From: Tipula vernalis
Taxonomy: Eukaryota; Arthropoda; Insecta; Diptera; Tipulidae
Assembly (NCBI GenBank): GCA_958295665.1
Contig: OY282560.1
Span: forward strand, 274,214,177-274,278,176
Direction: 5' to 3'
DNA length: 64,000 nucleotides
Every line of letters begins with the position of its first letter. Positions within the stretch are counted from its first letter, which is position 1. Below the pieces are notes generated by a model, which did not search any database, was not told where the DNA came from, and saw only the letters and a program-made list of their open reading frames with translations. Position numbers and translations under genes: made by a program. This document shows, piece after piece, positions 33,737 through 45,540 of the stretch.

Positions 33737-34439
33737 AATATTCTGGTAACGAAATCGCCATAAATTCAAAAAGCAAACTACTCATAAAATTTAGCAAGAG
33801 TAGCTGCATGTAGTCAGAAGTACTTGTGTGCACTTTGCCACGGTAAATGGAACCCAGCAATTAGAAAATATAAATAATTATTGATGAATATGGATATGAA
33901 ACTGATAAATTGGCCTTAGCACTCCTTGCAAGAGATTTGAATTCACTTTCCGATAGTACATGCAGTAGCTGACCTACTACTCCGTTCATCAAGCCCAAAA
34001 CCTACCTCCTATCCAGGGGAACAAATTAGTTTGGAAGCTCTAGGTATTGAGATTTTAGCTGAAACTGGTAAATGGGCCTTTGCACCCCTTGCCAGAGATT
34101 TGAATTCACTTTCCGATAGTAAATGTAGTAGCTGACCTACTACTCCGTTCAACGAGTGCAAGAAATACCCCCTCTCCAGGGGAATAAATTCGTCTGGAAA
34201 CTTTAGGTACCAATTAAGATTTCATCTGATATCGTTCATTGACCGTTAACACAAACTTCTAGATATTTGAACTGGGAATCCGATAGTACATGTAGTAGCT
34301 GCTTAAAACTATTGTCCAATATCCCGATTAACGATTTCTCAAACCAGGAATTAATTTAAACTAGACATTTTTTCTGGCGATTAAGACTAAAAATTGTTAA
34401 ATGTCATTTACGCCGAAAATGACGTATTAGCTCGGATGG

Positions 34440-34790
34440 GTGATTGCGCCAGATTATGTTTTAAAAATTTGAATCTTTACTTTCTTTGGCGACACATTTT
34501 TTTGACAACGGCTTAGAAAACAGCTTGTATAGTTGGATCAATGGCTAAACAGTCGTTCAAGGAAAACCCCGATGACGATTTTGCCGACCCATCAAACACC
34601 ACCCTCAATTTCGTGGTTGAGCTGGCACGCTTGAGGAATCCATAATACGGAAAGTAGTATCCTCTGTGCACATTGGATTGATGTACTTTTTCCATATGAT
34701 TGAGTTTCTGATACTCTATTATACAATCTTGGTACAGATTTTGGAAATCACGAGTAAATCGACGTTAAATACCTCTTAATCATTGAACAG
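34440..34790 (-). pseudogene. BEL/Pao reverse transcriptase fragment
   Basis: On the minus strand: LNHMEKVHQSN, GYYFPYYGFLKRASSTTKLR, VVFDGSAKSSSG and SLNDCLAIDPTIQ, the finger-subdomain start of a BEL/Pao LTR-retrotransposon RT, including the conserved TTKLRVVFDGS block. A stop follows and the polymerase catalytic YxDD region is absent. An old, short fragment. Confidence 0.85.
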
Positions 34791-34849
34791 CAGAGTTTAT
34801 AGAATTTCCCAAAATTTGAGGTGATTTCATAAAAGGGAAATTTACAATA

Positions 34850-35210
34850 AGCCGGTCTCTTGTTTGAAGTTTTCGGAGAACACTTATCATCTTTGTTTCT
34901 AAGCTTGTTATTGATTCTAATTCTAAACTCCAGACCGATTCTTTCTTTGTCAAGCGATTTGGATAATTTTGATGCTTTAACGCCTGGGCATTTCTTAATC
35001 GGGATACCGCTGAGTTCACCTCCTGAGACAGATAAAAGCAACATAAGCGCAACACAGAGGTGGACCCTGCTTTCAAAAATGATTCAAGGATTTTGGAAAA
35101 TGTGATCTTGGAATACTTAACCAGTCTACAACAAAAGTCCAAATGGATACTACTGAGAGCAAATTACGAGATTGGTCAGCTATTTCTTTTCACAAAATGG
35201 TCAATGTGAA
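34850..35210 (+). pseudogene. BEL/Pao integrase C-terminal fragment
   Basis: On the plus strand: NSRPILSLSSD, FDALTPGHFLIGIPL, TQRWTLLSKMIQGFW and, after a frameshift, EYLTSLQQKSKW (about 35108-35145), the typical end of a BEL/Pao integrase. It lies head-on against the RT fragment on the other strand, so two insertions or an inversion are involved. Broken. Confidence 0.85.
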
Positions 35211-35779
35211 GGATAACAGATACCCATCCTCATACCCATCCTAAAAACACTATCTTCAAGAGACCTATTACAAAGATAAGTCCTCTTACAACAATAAATA
35301 TAACATGTACAACAACAACATCTAAATAAGTTAATACACGTGCAAGTACTGGTATGTCACATATTTTATTTCATTGATGACCTTAGCTATGTAAGTTTTT
35401 TATATTAATTATGCTGACTAGTGCACCTTTATAATCATATAAATTTATGATTTGCACAGACAATGGTTTTATAAGCGATATTTCTGTAAATATTCGCACA
35501 TTGATAAATTTCGCACATTGATAAATTTTCACCAAAATTTCAAAAATATCAAAAAATCCAATGTTTGTTTAATTTTCTTGAATGCAGATTCAAAGTCTAT
35601 TTCAACACCTATCCAGTGGTACCATTTTTGGACTTTTACCGTGTCAAAAAAGTGATTTTTGGGGTCAACATCTGAAGTACATGTTTTTTGTGAATTTATC
35701 TGCATGAAAATTAGTGGTAAAAATCGAATTAAAACATGGAAATCAGCAAAAAAACATTTTTATTAATAAGAAATATTCC

Positions 35780-36600
35780 CTCCCCTAGCCCGAATGACAG
35801 CTTGCATTCGATATTTCATCAATTTCACCAAATCTTGAGGTATCGCCTCCCATTTCTCTGCGATCGCATATTGCAGCTCCTGGAGACTCGTTGAAACAAC
35901 ATCTCTGGCTCAACCCCTTTTTTTCAGCTCGTCTCATAAATGTTCGACGAGATTAAGCTCCGGGCTTTGAGCTGGCCGCTCCATAACGGGCACATCCACC
36001 TCTTGAAGGTACTGGTAAACTATACCAGCCGTATGTGGTCTCGCATATCCTGCATTAACACGAAGTTTTCACCAATAAAACCGGCGAAAGGTACGACGTA
36101 GTCCTCGAGTACTTCATCAATGTACCGTTGCCAAGAAAATCCTCTTGATCGACGGCCAGTATTCGCTCCGGAGATGAACACAAGATCTATCTTCGCCTAC
36201 AATAACATGCCTCCCTAGAACATGCATGATCCACCGCCATATAAGACTCGTTCTGCAATGCAACATTGTGCAAATCGCTCTCCTGGTCTTCTATACACTC
36301 TTCCTCGCCCATCGTTGCCATGTAAATACATCCTGCCCTCGCCAAAGAACATGACTGTTCTACATTATTCTTCTGTGCAATCCAAATGCTGTCGAGCGAA
36401 CTGAAGGCGGGCTCGCCGGTGGGCTGGGGTCAATTTCGGCCCCTTTGCTGGTCTGTGTGCAGTCAGATTATATTCTTGAATCGTCTTCTAACTGTCCACT
36501 GACAGACTTCGGATTCACGAACTTCTTGGAGCCGCTGTCCCAATTGAACCGCATTCAAACGACGATTTATTATTTTGTAAGTACCTTCAAGAGGTGGATG
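35780..36600 (-). pseudogene. Tc1-type transposase, broken
   Basis: On the minus strand: VQLGQRLQEVRESEV (second helix-turn-helix), GRVYRRPGERFAQC (about 36290), GGGSCMF, RYIDEVLEDYVVPFAG, NFVLMQDMRDHIR (second catalytic Asp region) and, near 35950, the family block around ERPAQSPELN corresponding to WPAQSPDLNPIEH of DD34E enzymes. Tc1 transposases cut and paste DNA at TA sites. Several stops and frameshifts are present and the N-terminal DNA-binding helix is incomplete. Confidence 0.82.
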
Positions 36601-36840
36601 TGCCTGTTATGGAGTGGCCAGCTCAAAGCCTGGATCTCAATCCTATCGAACATTTATGAGACGAGCTGAAAAAATTAGTTCAAGCCAGAGATGTTGTTTC
36701 ATCGAGTCTCCAGGAGTGCAAAAGGCGATCGCAAAGGAATGGGAAGCGATACCTCAATATTTGGTGAAAACTTTGGTGAAATCGATGAAACATCGAATGG
36801 AAGCTATCATTCAGGCTATGGGACGGAATACTTCTTATTA
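36585..36840 (+). pseudogene. Second, inverted copy of the Tc1 transposase C-terminus
   Basis: On the plus strand: EVDVPVMEWPAQSLDLNPIE followed by a stop in place of the W of HLWDEL, then DELKKLVQARDVVSSSLQE. This is the same segment that sits on the minus strand at about 35780-36010. It belongs to the right inverted end of the element. Confidence 0.85.
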
Positions 36841-37225
36841 ATAAAAATGTTTTTTTACTGATTTCCATGTTTTAATTCGATTTTTACCACTAATTTTCAT
36901 GCAGATAAATTCACAAAAAACATGTACTTCATATGTTGACCCCAAAAATCCCTTTTTTGACACGGTAAAAGTCCAAAAATGGTACCAATAGATAGATGTT
37001 GAAATAGACTTTGAATCTGCATTCAAGAAAATTAAACAAACATTGGATTTTTTGATATTTTTGAAATTTTGGTGAAAATTTATCAATGTGCGAATTTTTT
37101 TGCACCCAAGTGTATAAGCCAAATGAATTATTGAATAAATATTAGTTTCTACACAACTATCAACGTGTTTCTGTCTAGCACTGACCAACAGCAAGCGGGA
37201 AATATTCTCAACAAGTCAACTATCA

Positions 37226-37819
37226 GTGAGAGTTTACGACCATTTTCTGACGAAAAATTTTCAACAGATTAAAAATATTTTATATGGAAAACAAAAGAAT
37301 TATGTTCGAAATTGAAAATTTGTTTACGAAATAGACTACGTCGATTGGTTGCCTGTTGAAAATTTTTCATCAGAAAATGGTCGTAAAGCTGAGTTCATAC
37401 TTCAATTTGTTCGTTCATTCATTCATTCAAACATTTTTTTCGACCCATCATATTGCTCAAAAATGACAAATTGTTTCTTCTGAATTTTTTCATAAGAGTA
37501 AGTTTAACTTTAACTTTTTGATTGAACGAACAAAGAGTGAAAGAGAAAACATGATACAAAAATGAAAAATTTTCAAACAGAAAAAATCAAAAATAAAATA
37601 TCATTGAGTTTTCCATCAAACAAAAACAAAAAAAACAAATTAAATCACCACAATATTTAAACATACACTTGGAAACAATTCGAACAATATCACAAACGTC
37701 AAAAAATTAAAAAAATTTCAATAGTAGATGGCGACAAAATCGTTCTGTAATTTTACCATAGTATGAATCGTCAAAACAAAATTACTGAATACGAACAAAT
37801 TGAAGTATGAACTCAGCTT
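37226..37819. mobile_element. Nested MITEs (inner 37386-37819 with 29-bp perfect TIRs)
   Basis: The inner element starts AAGCTGAGTTCATACTTCAA (37386) and ends with its exact complement TTGAAGTATGAACTCAGCTT (37819); 29 bp match perfectly. Just to its left a separate inverted pair, TTTACGACCATTTTCTGA.. (about 37227) and ..TCAGAAAATGGTCGTAAA (37387), spans about 160 bp. No coding. Confidence 0.85.
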
Positions 37820-40800
37820 AAACTCGCACTCTAATTTATGATTTGACTAAAGTTACAAAAAAGTTAAATCAAAAAACTGTGTTAATTACTATTCCAAGGA
37901 ATACTATTTACTGAATTACCGTTCAGTAAATCTATAATTAAAATCATTTGGCAAAAAATTGTCTCAAATTCTCTTCTTATTTGAAAACCAATTATTGTAC
38001 GATTAGAGTAGGCACTACTGGTTGTTTAATATGAGTGCTAAACGTCACTTCTGCAACTCCGAAAAAATGCTACCGTATTATCATTTTTCCGATGTTTAAA
38101 ATTCTATCGAATTAAATCGAATTTTGCGACCTTGCGTATGTAACTATCAGCTATCCAAAGCACAGAATTCTTCAGATTTCGTGTTAACACTCACTGTTAG
38201 AATATCTTGACAAATAAAGATCATTGTACCAATTCTCTCAAAATAATGTATCAATTTGCTCCGGGTCATGTATTAGCAGATACATATATTTTAACATTAA
38301 TCCTGAAAAGTTGAGCTGTTCCCGTTGGAACACGTTTCATCGGTATCTTCAGCCAGAATAATTTTATTTTTGTCGGATAATTTGATGCAGATTTTCAAAA
38401 TTTACATTTTCGCTAATACCAGCTTGATGAACTGATAAGAATAATTTCGCTGGTAATACAAAAACATTGTCAACAAAAAATATTTTTTAAGTAAATTATT
38501 TGCTTTCGGTCACCGTCAACGAATTATTTTATCTACTTTAATAAATTAAAATTTCATTCAAATGTGAAATTTTACTACAAATATTGTACCTATTCGTAAT
38601 TTAAAATAATTTAATGGAATATTTTTATCAAACGGAACTTGCCTTGTGTACTGATAAGAAAACAAAACAAATTGTTGACAAAAATTCACTTGATAAGAAT
38701 TAATTTTATATCGAATCATTTTATTATGTGCATACCACAAAAATTTAAAAATAACCGGACAATACTTGTATAATATTTACTTGTTTGTATATTTAGCTGA
38801 ACAGACGAAGACATATAGACTTTATTTAGTGACAGTAGGTACAGGTGAAGTGTAGTTATTGTGATTTAAGCAAATACAATTTTGTTCTGTTTATTTAGAA
38901 TACATTTTACGCGAAGGGGAAACCGTATTATCAGTAGTTTTATGCACTTTATTTATTTATTTTTTATTTTTTTTTTTTTAGATAACCCGTGACCTTCAAT
39001 TTATTATAAACTCGTTAAAATACCCTAATTAAACAGCTTATTACAGCACTATAAGTGGTTTGTTCTAAGTATCTAAAAACATATTTTGATAATTTTTACC
39101 CGTGTTGTAAAATGATTTTGAGTTTTTTAATTTAATTTGCCTAATTGAGTTTCCTAGAAATAAGATAACCATAGCTTTGTTTATATTTTGATTGAACACT
39201 CCGTATGATTGATTTGGGCTTTTTGCCTTAGCTATTGATTGGCCGATAACGCTTAAAGTATTAAGTAAGCCAAAATATTAAGTAAACCAATACTAAATGA
39301 CATTTATTGATTTTTTTAAGCCAAAAAGATATAAATAAATATTTGATGATTTGAGTGACCATTAAGTAAACAGTAACATTAACATAGAAATTATTATTTT
39401 TCAACGATCAAGTGTTACATTTAAATTAAAAATCTAACGTTAAGAAGAGTAATTGTAATTATGACTATAGCCTCGTGATCTAGTAGTTGAATAATCTGAA
39501 AACTGTTAATATGAATAAGAAGATACAAACTAAATAGGAAATCGTTAAAAATGTTACGTGGTTTGTTCCAATTTTTTTTCCATTATTAATATGAGTTTAT
39601 TATATGATCGTGAAATTAGGAAATTTGAAGATAAATTAAATTAATTAATTACATGCAAGAAGGCAAAGAATGGCCTCCTTTTCAAAACGCGACTCTACGT
39701 TTTTTTTTATAAACAATAAAGAAACCATTTGAAATGTGTACGTTACAATACGATATGTTCCCCATTTTCATTAATTATTTTTTCTAGCCTTTTAGATAAG
39801 GAATTAATAACAAGGAGAAGAAGGTCAGTCGTAATTTTACTTACGTTCAACGTACACCCACCCGATTTTTGAAGTGTAACTATTTTAGGCAAATATTGAA
39901 ACGAAATTTTGTGAAGGTCGTGTAAGTGTAACCATGTAACCAGAACCATCTTGATTTTAATAGAGCCGGCATGTGAAAAATGAACTTAAAATCAGGGACA
40001 TAGGAAAACTAAAAAAATAATTTATGTTTATAGAGTTTGTATGAAAAAACACGATTTCGAGTGACGATAAAACGTCAATAAAAAGTTAAACCCCGTTAAA
40101 TAATTTTTTGTGAAATCGCTAAAAAACAACTCAATGTCTTACTCATTTAAAACATAGGTTCTCAAATTTCCCTATTTTCCAGCAATAATCAAAAGAAAAT
40201 ATGGGAACTTAAATTAAAAACCATTCTACAACAATAACAATATTTAATAAAAAGAGAAAATTCGTAGTAAATACATTTGCCGCTAGTTGACACTACTAAA
40301 GTAGAACGAAACTGCTTCACGTTTTCCAAAAGGTGGCGACACTAAAGACACCAAAGGCAAACTCTTCATTCATACGTATTGTAATAAATAGCCGACCTTA
40401 CGGCCGTCCGTTAACAGATGCCCAGTAGTCACCATCTGCAGCAATATGCCGGCAATCGCACAGTCTGGGGTGTGGGGTTGTGGTGGTGCCCTTTCTGGAT
40501 CAAAAGTGCTGCCTTAGTGAAACCATACCAAAAAAAAATCTTATACACACTCACATGCCGTCACGTTCACCTCCTAAAATATAATTCAATAATCTAACAC
40601 TTCATTATTCCATTACTACAACCAATACAATTTTAATTTAAAAAAAATAATAATTTTACAATAACAAAATACACTATCGTTACGTTAACAATACTAGGAA
40701 TCTTATAAATTTTCGTTTTTCTAGTAAGCAGCACACAAGCATGGCTACCAAAAAAAAAATCCACAATTACTCCCCGGTCCAGTTTATGAGTCAGCAGGGT

Positions 40801-42128
40801 CCTCCGAAACTCGATAACCAAAATCTGTAACGACACAAAGAAGCACCCAAAAAAAGATACAAAAAAAAATGCATAAGATTAATACAGAATTAATTATGGT
40901 GTACAATAAAAATAACAAAAGAAAACCGCGTAGTTGTAGCAATTACCTCAATGATAGATATCAGTTAATCCCCAACTACCCGTATTACGGTTCCATGAAT
41001 AGACCCCTGCGGTGGTGGTGACTCTACACGATTCAGCAACGCACAATCCCGTTGACTATGTTTGTTTTTCCGTTCTCCGTAGCTCGGTTGCACCACGCCC
41101 CCGCGTCTCACGTTCCAATTTTTTTATCGCTCGATTTCCACTTCCAAATGAAATTCACCGATTGTTTGATATCGGCGTATAATACAGATGCGGTTGCTTA
41201 TGATGGGTATTTGACGGCACGAATTATTGATGTGTGCCAATTATTTGGTAAATTACACATCATACCCCACTTTAACACAAGCAGCTATTCCGTATCCGAA
41301 TATAATATTTGTAAGCACAGTATTAGTAACTGATTTCCTGGATTATCCGGGTAATTTTCTTGAGTTGATTTTTCTTTTACGTTGATTTTATTTTTTTTAT
41401 ATTAAGTTTAACTTTAATTTTATTTAACTTATTTCAGAATTTATTTTTTTATTTGTTCTTTTCGCTGTCACATTACCCATCGATCACTCGTACGTCCGTT
41501 TTTTCTTCACCTCCTCAACCACGACACACACGCCACACAATTGAAACGACAATTCCACACACAAACATCAAAAACTGCGCCATCTGACCAATTTCACATG
41601 ACTTACATAATTATTATCGCAGCCTCAAACCCAAAGGGAAATTATCAAAGATGCACAACTTTTATCTTGCCATAATGCATTTTCGACCCATTGGCAGCCA
41701 TGACTAGGCGCAAGGTCTATTCGTTATAGTATCACAGCTTTCTCTTTCAAACACTAAAATGGACACAACCGATAAACTAAGTACTAATAATGTTATACAT
41801 AATTATTTAAACAAATATTTATAAATAATTTAAACTAAATAAAATTGTTATTAAATTATTTTAGAAAATATGAAAAAGGAATTAAAAGCATGACATTTGA
41901 ACAAAACATTTCAATCACTGTGATACATTGGAAATAATTTGCTACTCGCAAATTTTTGTAACACTAGTAAAACATAATCTCAATTTAAATAAAATTGCTA
42001 GATTTTAATCAAAAATACGTTGTTCTATTAATAATAATAAGTAATAAAACATTAAACAACAAAATCATTAAAATATTTTTACGATTTAACAATTGCGCAT
42101 CGTAGCACAAACATAAACAAAAATTATG
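37820..42128. other. Intergenic, no gene identified
   Basis: About 4.3 kb. Most is AT-rich. A more GC-rich stretch at about 40370-41640 has C-rich blocks and a 93-codon frame at 41052-41333 that shows no family features. A promoter or 5' UTR of a gene lying elsewhere cannot be excluded. No splice-linked coding pattern was found. Confidence 0.4.
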
Positions 42129-42325
42129 TTTTTAACCCTAATCGAACCGACATATTTTTGTTCTGTCAGTAAATTCAAATTTTAACTAGATGTCAAGTAC
42201 GTTGTATGGAAATGTTTCAAAATAAAAAACATACAAGTTTACAACTAAATTAACATTATTTTGAAAATCGATGCATTTACCAAATAAGCCAAAAAGGCAC
42301 AGCTTGGTTGGATTAGGGTTAAAAA
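42129..42325. mobile_element. Short MITE, 20-bp TIRs
   Basis: TTTTTAACCCTAATCGAACC at the left and GGTTGGATTAGGGTTAAAAA at the right, complementary with one mismatch. It is flanked by ATG on both sides, a possible 3-bp duplication. About 197 bp, non-coding. Confidence 0.7.
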
Positions 42326-42699
42326 ATGACGTTTCACACAACCAAAATTGGTATAGAGCCATCTAGTAGAATTTTTTAAACTAAAATCCTTCTGCCGTTG
42401 ATTATTTGCGTAACCACTTCTAACATCATCCTCTAACTACCATCACTTGAGAATGAGTAGTTGTGAGTAGATATACGTACTTGTGAGTAGTTTGTTAACG
42501 CCAATGGAATAGGCTAGATGGTAGCTCAGATTAAGCTTAATGTGGACCACCCTTACCAATTTGCAGAACCGAACATTTTTAGAAAATTTTTAAGAAAAGG
42601 CGGTGGTCTGTAGTTTTTAGAGAAAAAAGAAATCGTTCCTGTTGCTATTAGATATTTTCTTAAGACGGGTCCAACAATTTCTTCTCGGTTTTAATGTTT
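42326..42699. other. Spacer, no gene seen
   Basis: Includes GAGTAGTTGTGAGTAGATATA-like short direct repeats near 42450-42495. Nothing else is recognised. Confidence 0.4.
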
Positions 42700-43350
42700 A
42701 CTGGATTGATTTATTTGTAACGCGCATTTTGCACTCCAAATTCATCTATTTTGCGCATCAAATTCAACCTTTTACAAATCAAGTTTTTATTAGAAAAGGT
42801 TGAACTTGAATTTATGACAACTGTTTCTTTTACAAAGGGATTTGTTAAAAAGAGCTAATACTAATCTGAAAAACAACAAATTGTTGAAACTTTATTCCTA
42901 GAAACATACCTAACCACGACGGAAAACAATTTCTTGTTTCCCTGGTTATTAGCGCCTTTGTCTTAAAGGGGATTCAACGGATACTCGAGCCAAACCAGTA
43001 AGTCTCTATAATGAATTCGTTCGTTTTATAGTTTCTCATTTACCGAATCTTTTTTATTACTGGTAAACGGTTAATAAAAACTAAATTTGATGGTAAACAG
43101 TTTATTTTGAAAAAGTATTTCAAACATAAGAAAATTGCTAATTCCAAATTAATTTTGCAATTGATGATGGTGTTTTTTTAGCTTTTTTTTGGTAAGTTCT
43201 GCTGTTTCATATTCCCTTGTTTGGGATTTCATGTTTTAATCAATTTTTAAAATTTCTCGAGATTATTGCATTGTAGCATGGAAATGGAGTGCATGATATT
43301 CGAGACTTAATTGGAGTTTCGGGAGAGCCAGGTTATTGAGATTTTCGAGG
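42700..43350 (+). repeat. LTR-like repeat adjoining the gypsy integrase
   Basis: Inverted relative of 3400-3900. Shared blocks are TTACAAATCAAGTTTTTATT, TTTCTTGTTTCCCT, CCAGTAAGTCTCTATAAT and TACTGGTAAACGG. It directly precedes the gypsy integrase remnant, so an LTR or its flank left after internal deletion is plausible. Ends not resolved. Confidence 0.5.
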
Positions 43351-43364
43351 TTATTCGAGTATGT

Positions 43365-44184
43365 TTGACGTCACACAAAATCACGTCATGACAGATTCCA
43401 AATTCCACCTGGACGTTTCGAAAATATTCACATAGATATTGTAGGACCAATTCTTCCGTCTAATGGATATGCTTACCTACTCACCTGGGTCGATTGCTTC
43501 TAAGCCTACTGAGTTAAAAGAACTCCTTGGCTTACATCGGATACGAACAACGGCTTACCACCCACAGGCCAATGGCATGGTCGAACGCTCCACCGGCAAC
43601 TCAAAGCCGAGCTAATGGCCAAAAGCAACACAACAAATTGCAGCTCGGGAATTCCAATCACTTTACTTGGTATTCGAGCAAAAGTGAAGGAGGATCTTAA
43701 TTGCTCACCAGCAGAACTAGTTTACGGTCAAACCATCAAACTACCCGGTGAGTTCTTTATCGAAAATCCTCTTTCACCCATTTCAACCACCGACACAGTC
43801 GTTGACCAACTACGGCAAACAATGCGAACCTTGTACCAAAATCAACTCGTCAGTCCAACCAAGACGACGTTTTTATACCAAAATCACTCAACACTTGCGA
43901 TTTTGTGTTGGTTAGAACAGACAAGGTGCGAACAAGATTATCAAGTTATACGCCGATTGCGCCAACATTTCATCGTATCGATTAATGGAAAAAACCATAA
44001 TATTTCAATCTATCGATTCAAACCAGCATACGGAATTCTTAGTTCGGCTGATCAAATATCAAGCCATCAACCACACAAATTCGATTTCAAATTAAATTTC
44101 AGGTGTACATCTCCCTTATCTACTTTTGAAATGTTAAATAAATTTCCAGGCGTACAGCTGCGTTTCAACTTTGTACTAAAATAA
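43365..44184 (+). pseudogene. Ty3/gypsy integrase remnant, internally deleted
   Basis: FENIHIDIVGPILPSNGYAY with LLTWVDCF carries the first catalytic Asp region (about 43410-43500). A stop and a deletion follow, joining to LLGLHRIRTTAYHPQANGMV, the catalytic Glu region, in another frame (about 43520-43585). From 43615 a clean frame continues with ITLLGIRAKVKEDLNCSPAE and LVYGQTIKLPGEFF, the integrase C-terminal part, to a TAA at 44182-44184. The segment between the two Asp residues is missing, so the enzyme is dead. Confidence 0.88.
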
Positions 44185-44459
44185 GGTCTTTAATTAATGT
44201 CTTTGCCATGCTGTCAAAAAACTATATTTTTTTTATTAACACACTCTCGTTCTATTTTCCAAGCTCGATGCATCATCGTCAATTTCGTAGAATAAAACTA
44301 AAACTAAAAGGTGATTAAGTAAATAGTATTTTGGTAACAAAATGATAATTTTCACGTGTACCACGAAAATGTATAGTGGCGATTAATACGATTGACCCGC
44401 GTCTGTATTTAGTTTTGAAAGTTTATTTATCGCGTATTTAGTGGTGGTGGATTTTCTTT
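44185..44459. other. Spacer after the gypsy remnant
   Basis: AT-rich, no ORF or repeat recognised apart from GTGGATTTTCTTTTAACACG at its end, which recurs at about 51060. Confidence 0.4.
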
Positions 44460-45540
44460 TAACACGTATTTTGATTGATTGATTGATTGATTTCGAATGT
44501 ACGGCCAAACATTAAGCAGGAGATCCCGGAAAGCGCCGGGCCCACCGTACACCCATTTTTACATTTACTTGGAAGGATAAGGAAGGATATTAGTAATTGT
44601 TTGAGATCGACCAGGTTACAAACACCGTTACAGTCAATAGTTAGTAAATTTTGTGTGGTAGGATGGGAAAGGTATGTTAGTAATGACAGAATTGGTCCGG
44701 TTTCCCGGTGGCCAGTTTCAAACTACTGTTAGTATTCGACAATCACAATTGGTTACTTTATTAGTTGATCATTTCTCTGGAATCCGGGGGCTGGAACTCA
44801 GGACTCCCTAAATTTTTTATCAGGACTTAAAAATTATTAATGTTATAATTCCCAGGCGACTCTGAAAGTTCAATCCAATTAATAAAACACCATAATACCA
44901 AATTTTATTACTTAAATGAATAATTTATGTAACCGTATCTTTAGCATCCCCATGCACACATCATACACCCATTTTCACATACCAACCAAAACCGATATAG
45001 GTTATTGATTTATTACCCTAAATCTTAATTAAAAATTATTAATGTTGCCATTTCCCTCAGTCCGCCTTTCATTAATTTACCTGATAAAGTATTTAAGAAA
45101 TTTAAAATTACTAAGCTAAGATTATAATTAATCCTTATAACAATAAATATAAAATTAAAATAAAATAAAATAAAATTGAAATTAAACTTTAAAATTAATA
45201 TGCAATTCCCAGGCGATTCTGAAAACTAAATTTAATTAATAAACAGCCTAATAGCAAAATTTTATTTCTTAAATGAATAATTAATATAACAGATCTTTTG
45301 TATTAGTTGGGACAGACTCGACCCGTTTACAGACCGCAATGCGATCGATAGTTAGTAAATTTTTAGTGGAATATATAATAAAAGTTAATACAAGACAGCA
45401 CAATCTAGCTACTTTATTTGTGATCATTTCTCTGGAATCCAAGCCGGATACTCAGGACTCTCCACATCTAAATCAGGGCTTAAAATTTATTAATGTTGTA
45501 GTTTTACCCCTGTCCACCTTTCACTAGTTTACCTGATAAA
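44460..45540 (+). repeat. Local direct repeat family (two partial copies; a third at 50100-50520)
   Basis: GATTGATTGATTGATT, AAACATTAAGCA, GATGGGAAAGG, TAGTTAGTAAATTT and TGATCATTTCTCTGGAATCC recur in order. TTCCCAGGCGA(C/T)TCTGAAA followed by TTAATTAATAAA occurs at about 44850 and 45207, and TAGTTAGTAAATTTT at 44638 and 45350. A shorter relative lies at about 50100-50520. Non-coding, unclassified. Confidence 0.6.

Larger units (their letters stand above)
8081..34414. mobile_element. 26 kb composite bounded by long inverted repeats (foldback-like)
   Basis: The reverse complement of 30321-34414 matches 8081-11055 block by block. The match begins outside at GGCGTAAATGACATTTAAC and ends inside at CTTCCTTTC (11047-11055). 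Length differences are explained by two insertions in the right arm (31001-31537 and about 32917-33736) and more 167-bp repeat units in the left arm. Long inverted repeats built from tandem units are the hallmark of Foldback/Galileo-type elements. The interior holds a Helitron, SINEs, fragments of BIRC6 and SF3B1, and a second palindrome. No matching transposase and no target-site duplication at the outer ends were found, so a simple inverted segmental duplication remains possible. Confidence 0.55.
30321..34414 (-). repeat. Right arm of the outer inverted repeat
   Basis: Inverse partner of 8081-11055. It carries two insertions absent on the left (31001-31537 and about 32917-33736), the hairpin MITE (about 32085-32235), the tRNA-like pair (about 32325-32610) and about three 167-bp units (33900-34330). 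The outermost shared sequence is GTTAAATGTCATTTACGCC. Confidence 0.85.
35495..37113. mobile_element. Tc1-like element with about 510-bp inverted ends
   Basis: About 35508-36010 and 36583-37095 are inverted copies. Both contain TTCACCAAAATTTC, CAAACATTGGATTTTTTGAT-like sequence and the transposase C-terminus. The right end is GCACCCAAGTG next to TA. The 5' end of an ordinary Tc1 has been replaced by a second, inverted copy of the 3' end. The left terminus is degraded, with a duplicated TTCGCACATTGATAAA. Confidence 0.82.

Noticed and set aside
8081..34414. Maverick/Polinton giant transposon
   Set aside because: Long inverted ends would fit, but no polymerase B, integrase, capsid or packaging ATPase genes are present between the arms.
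36222..36404. Plus-strand frame inside the Tc1 element
   Set aside because: Antisense of the minus-strand transposase (RPGERFAQC region).
41052..41333. 93-codon frame in the GC-richer stretch 40370-41640
   Set aside because: No domain, no homologous pattern known to me and no splice partners; could be 5' UTR of a gene elsewhere but cannot be supported.
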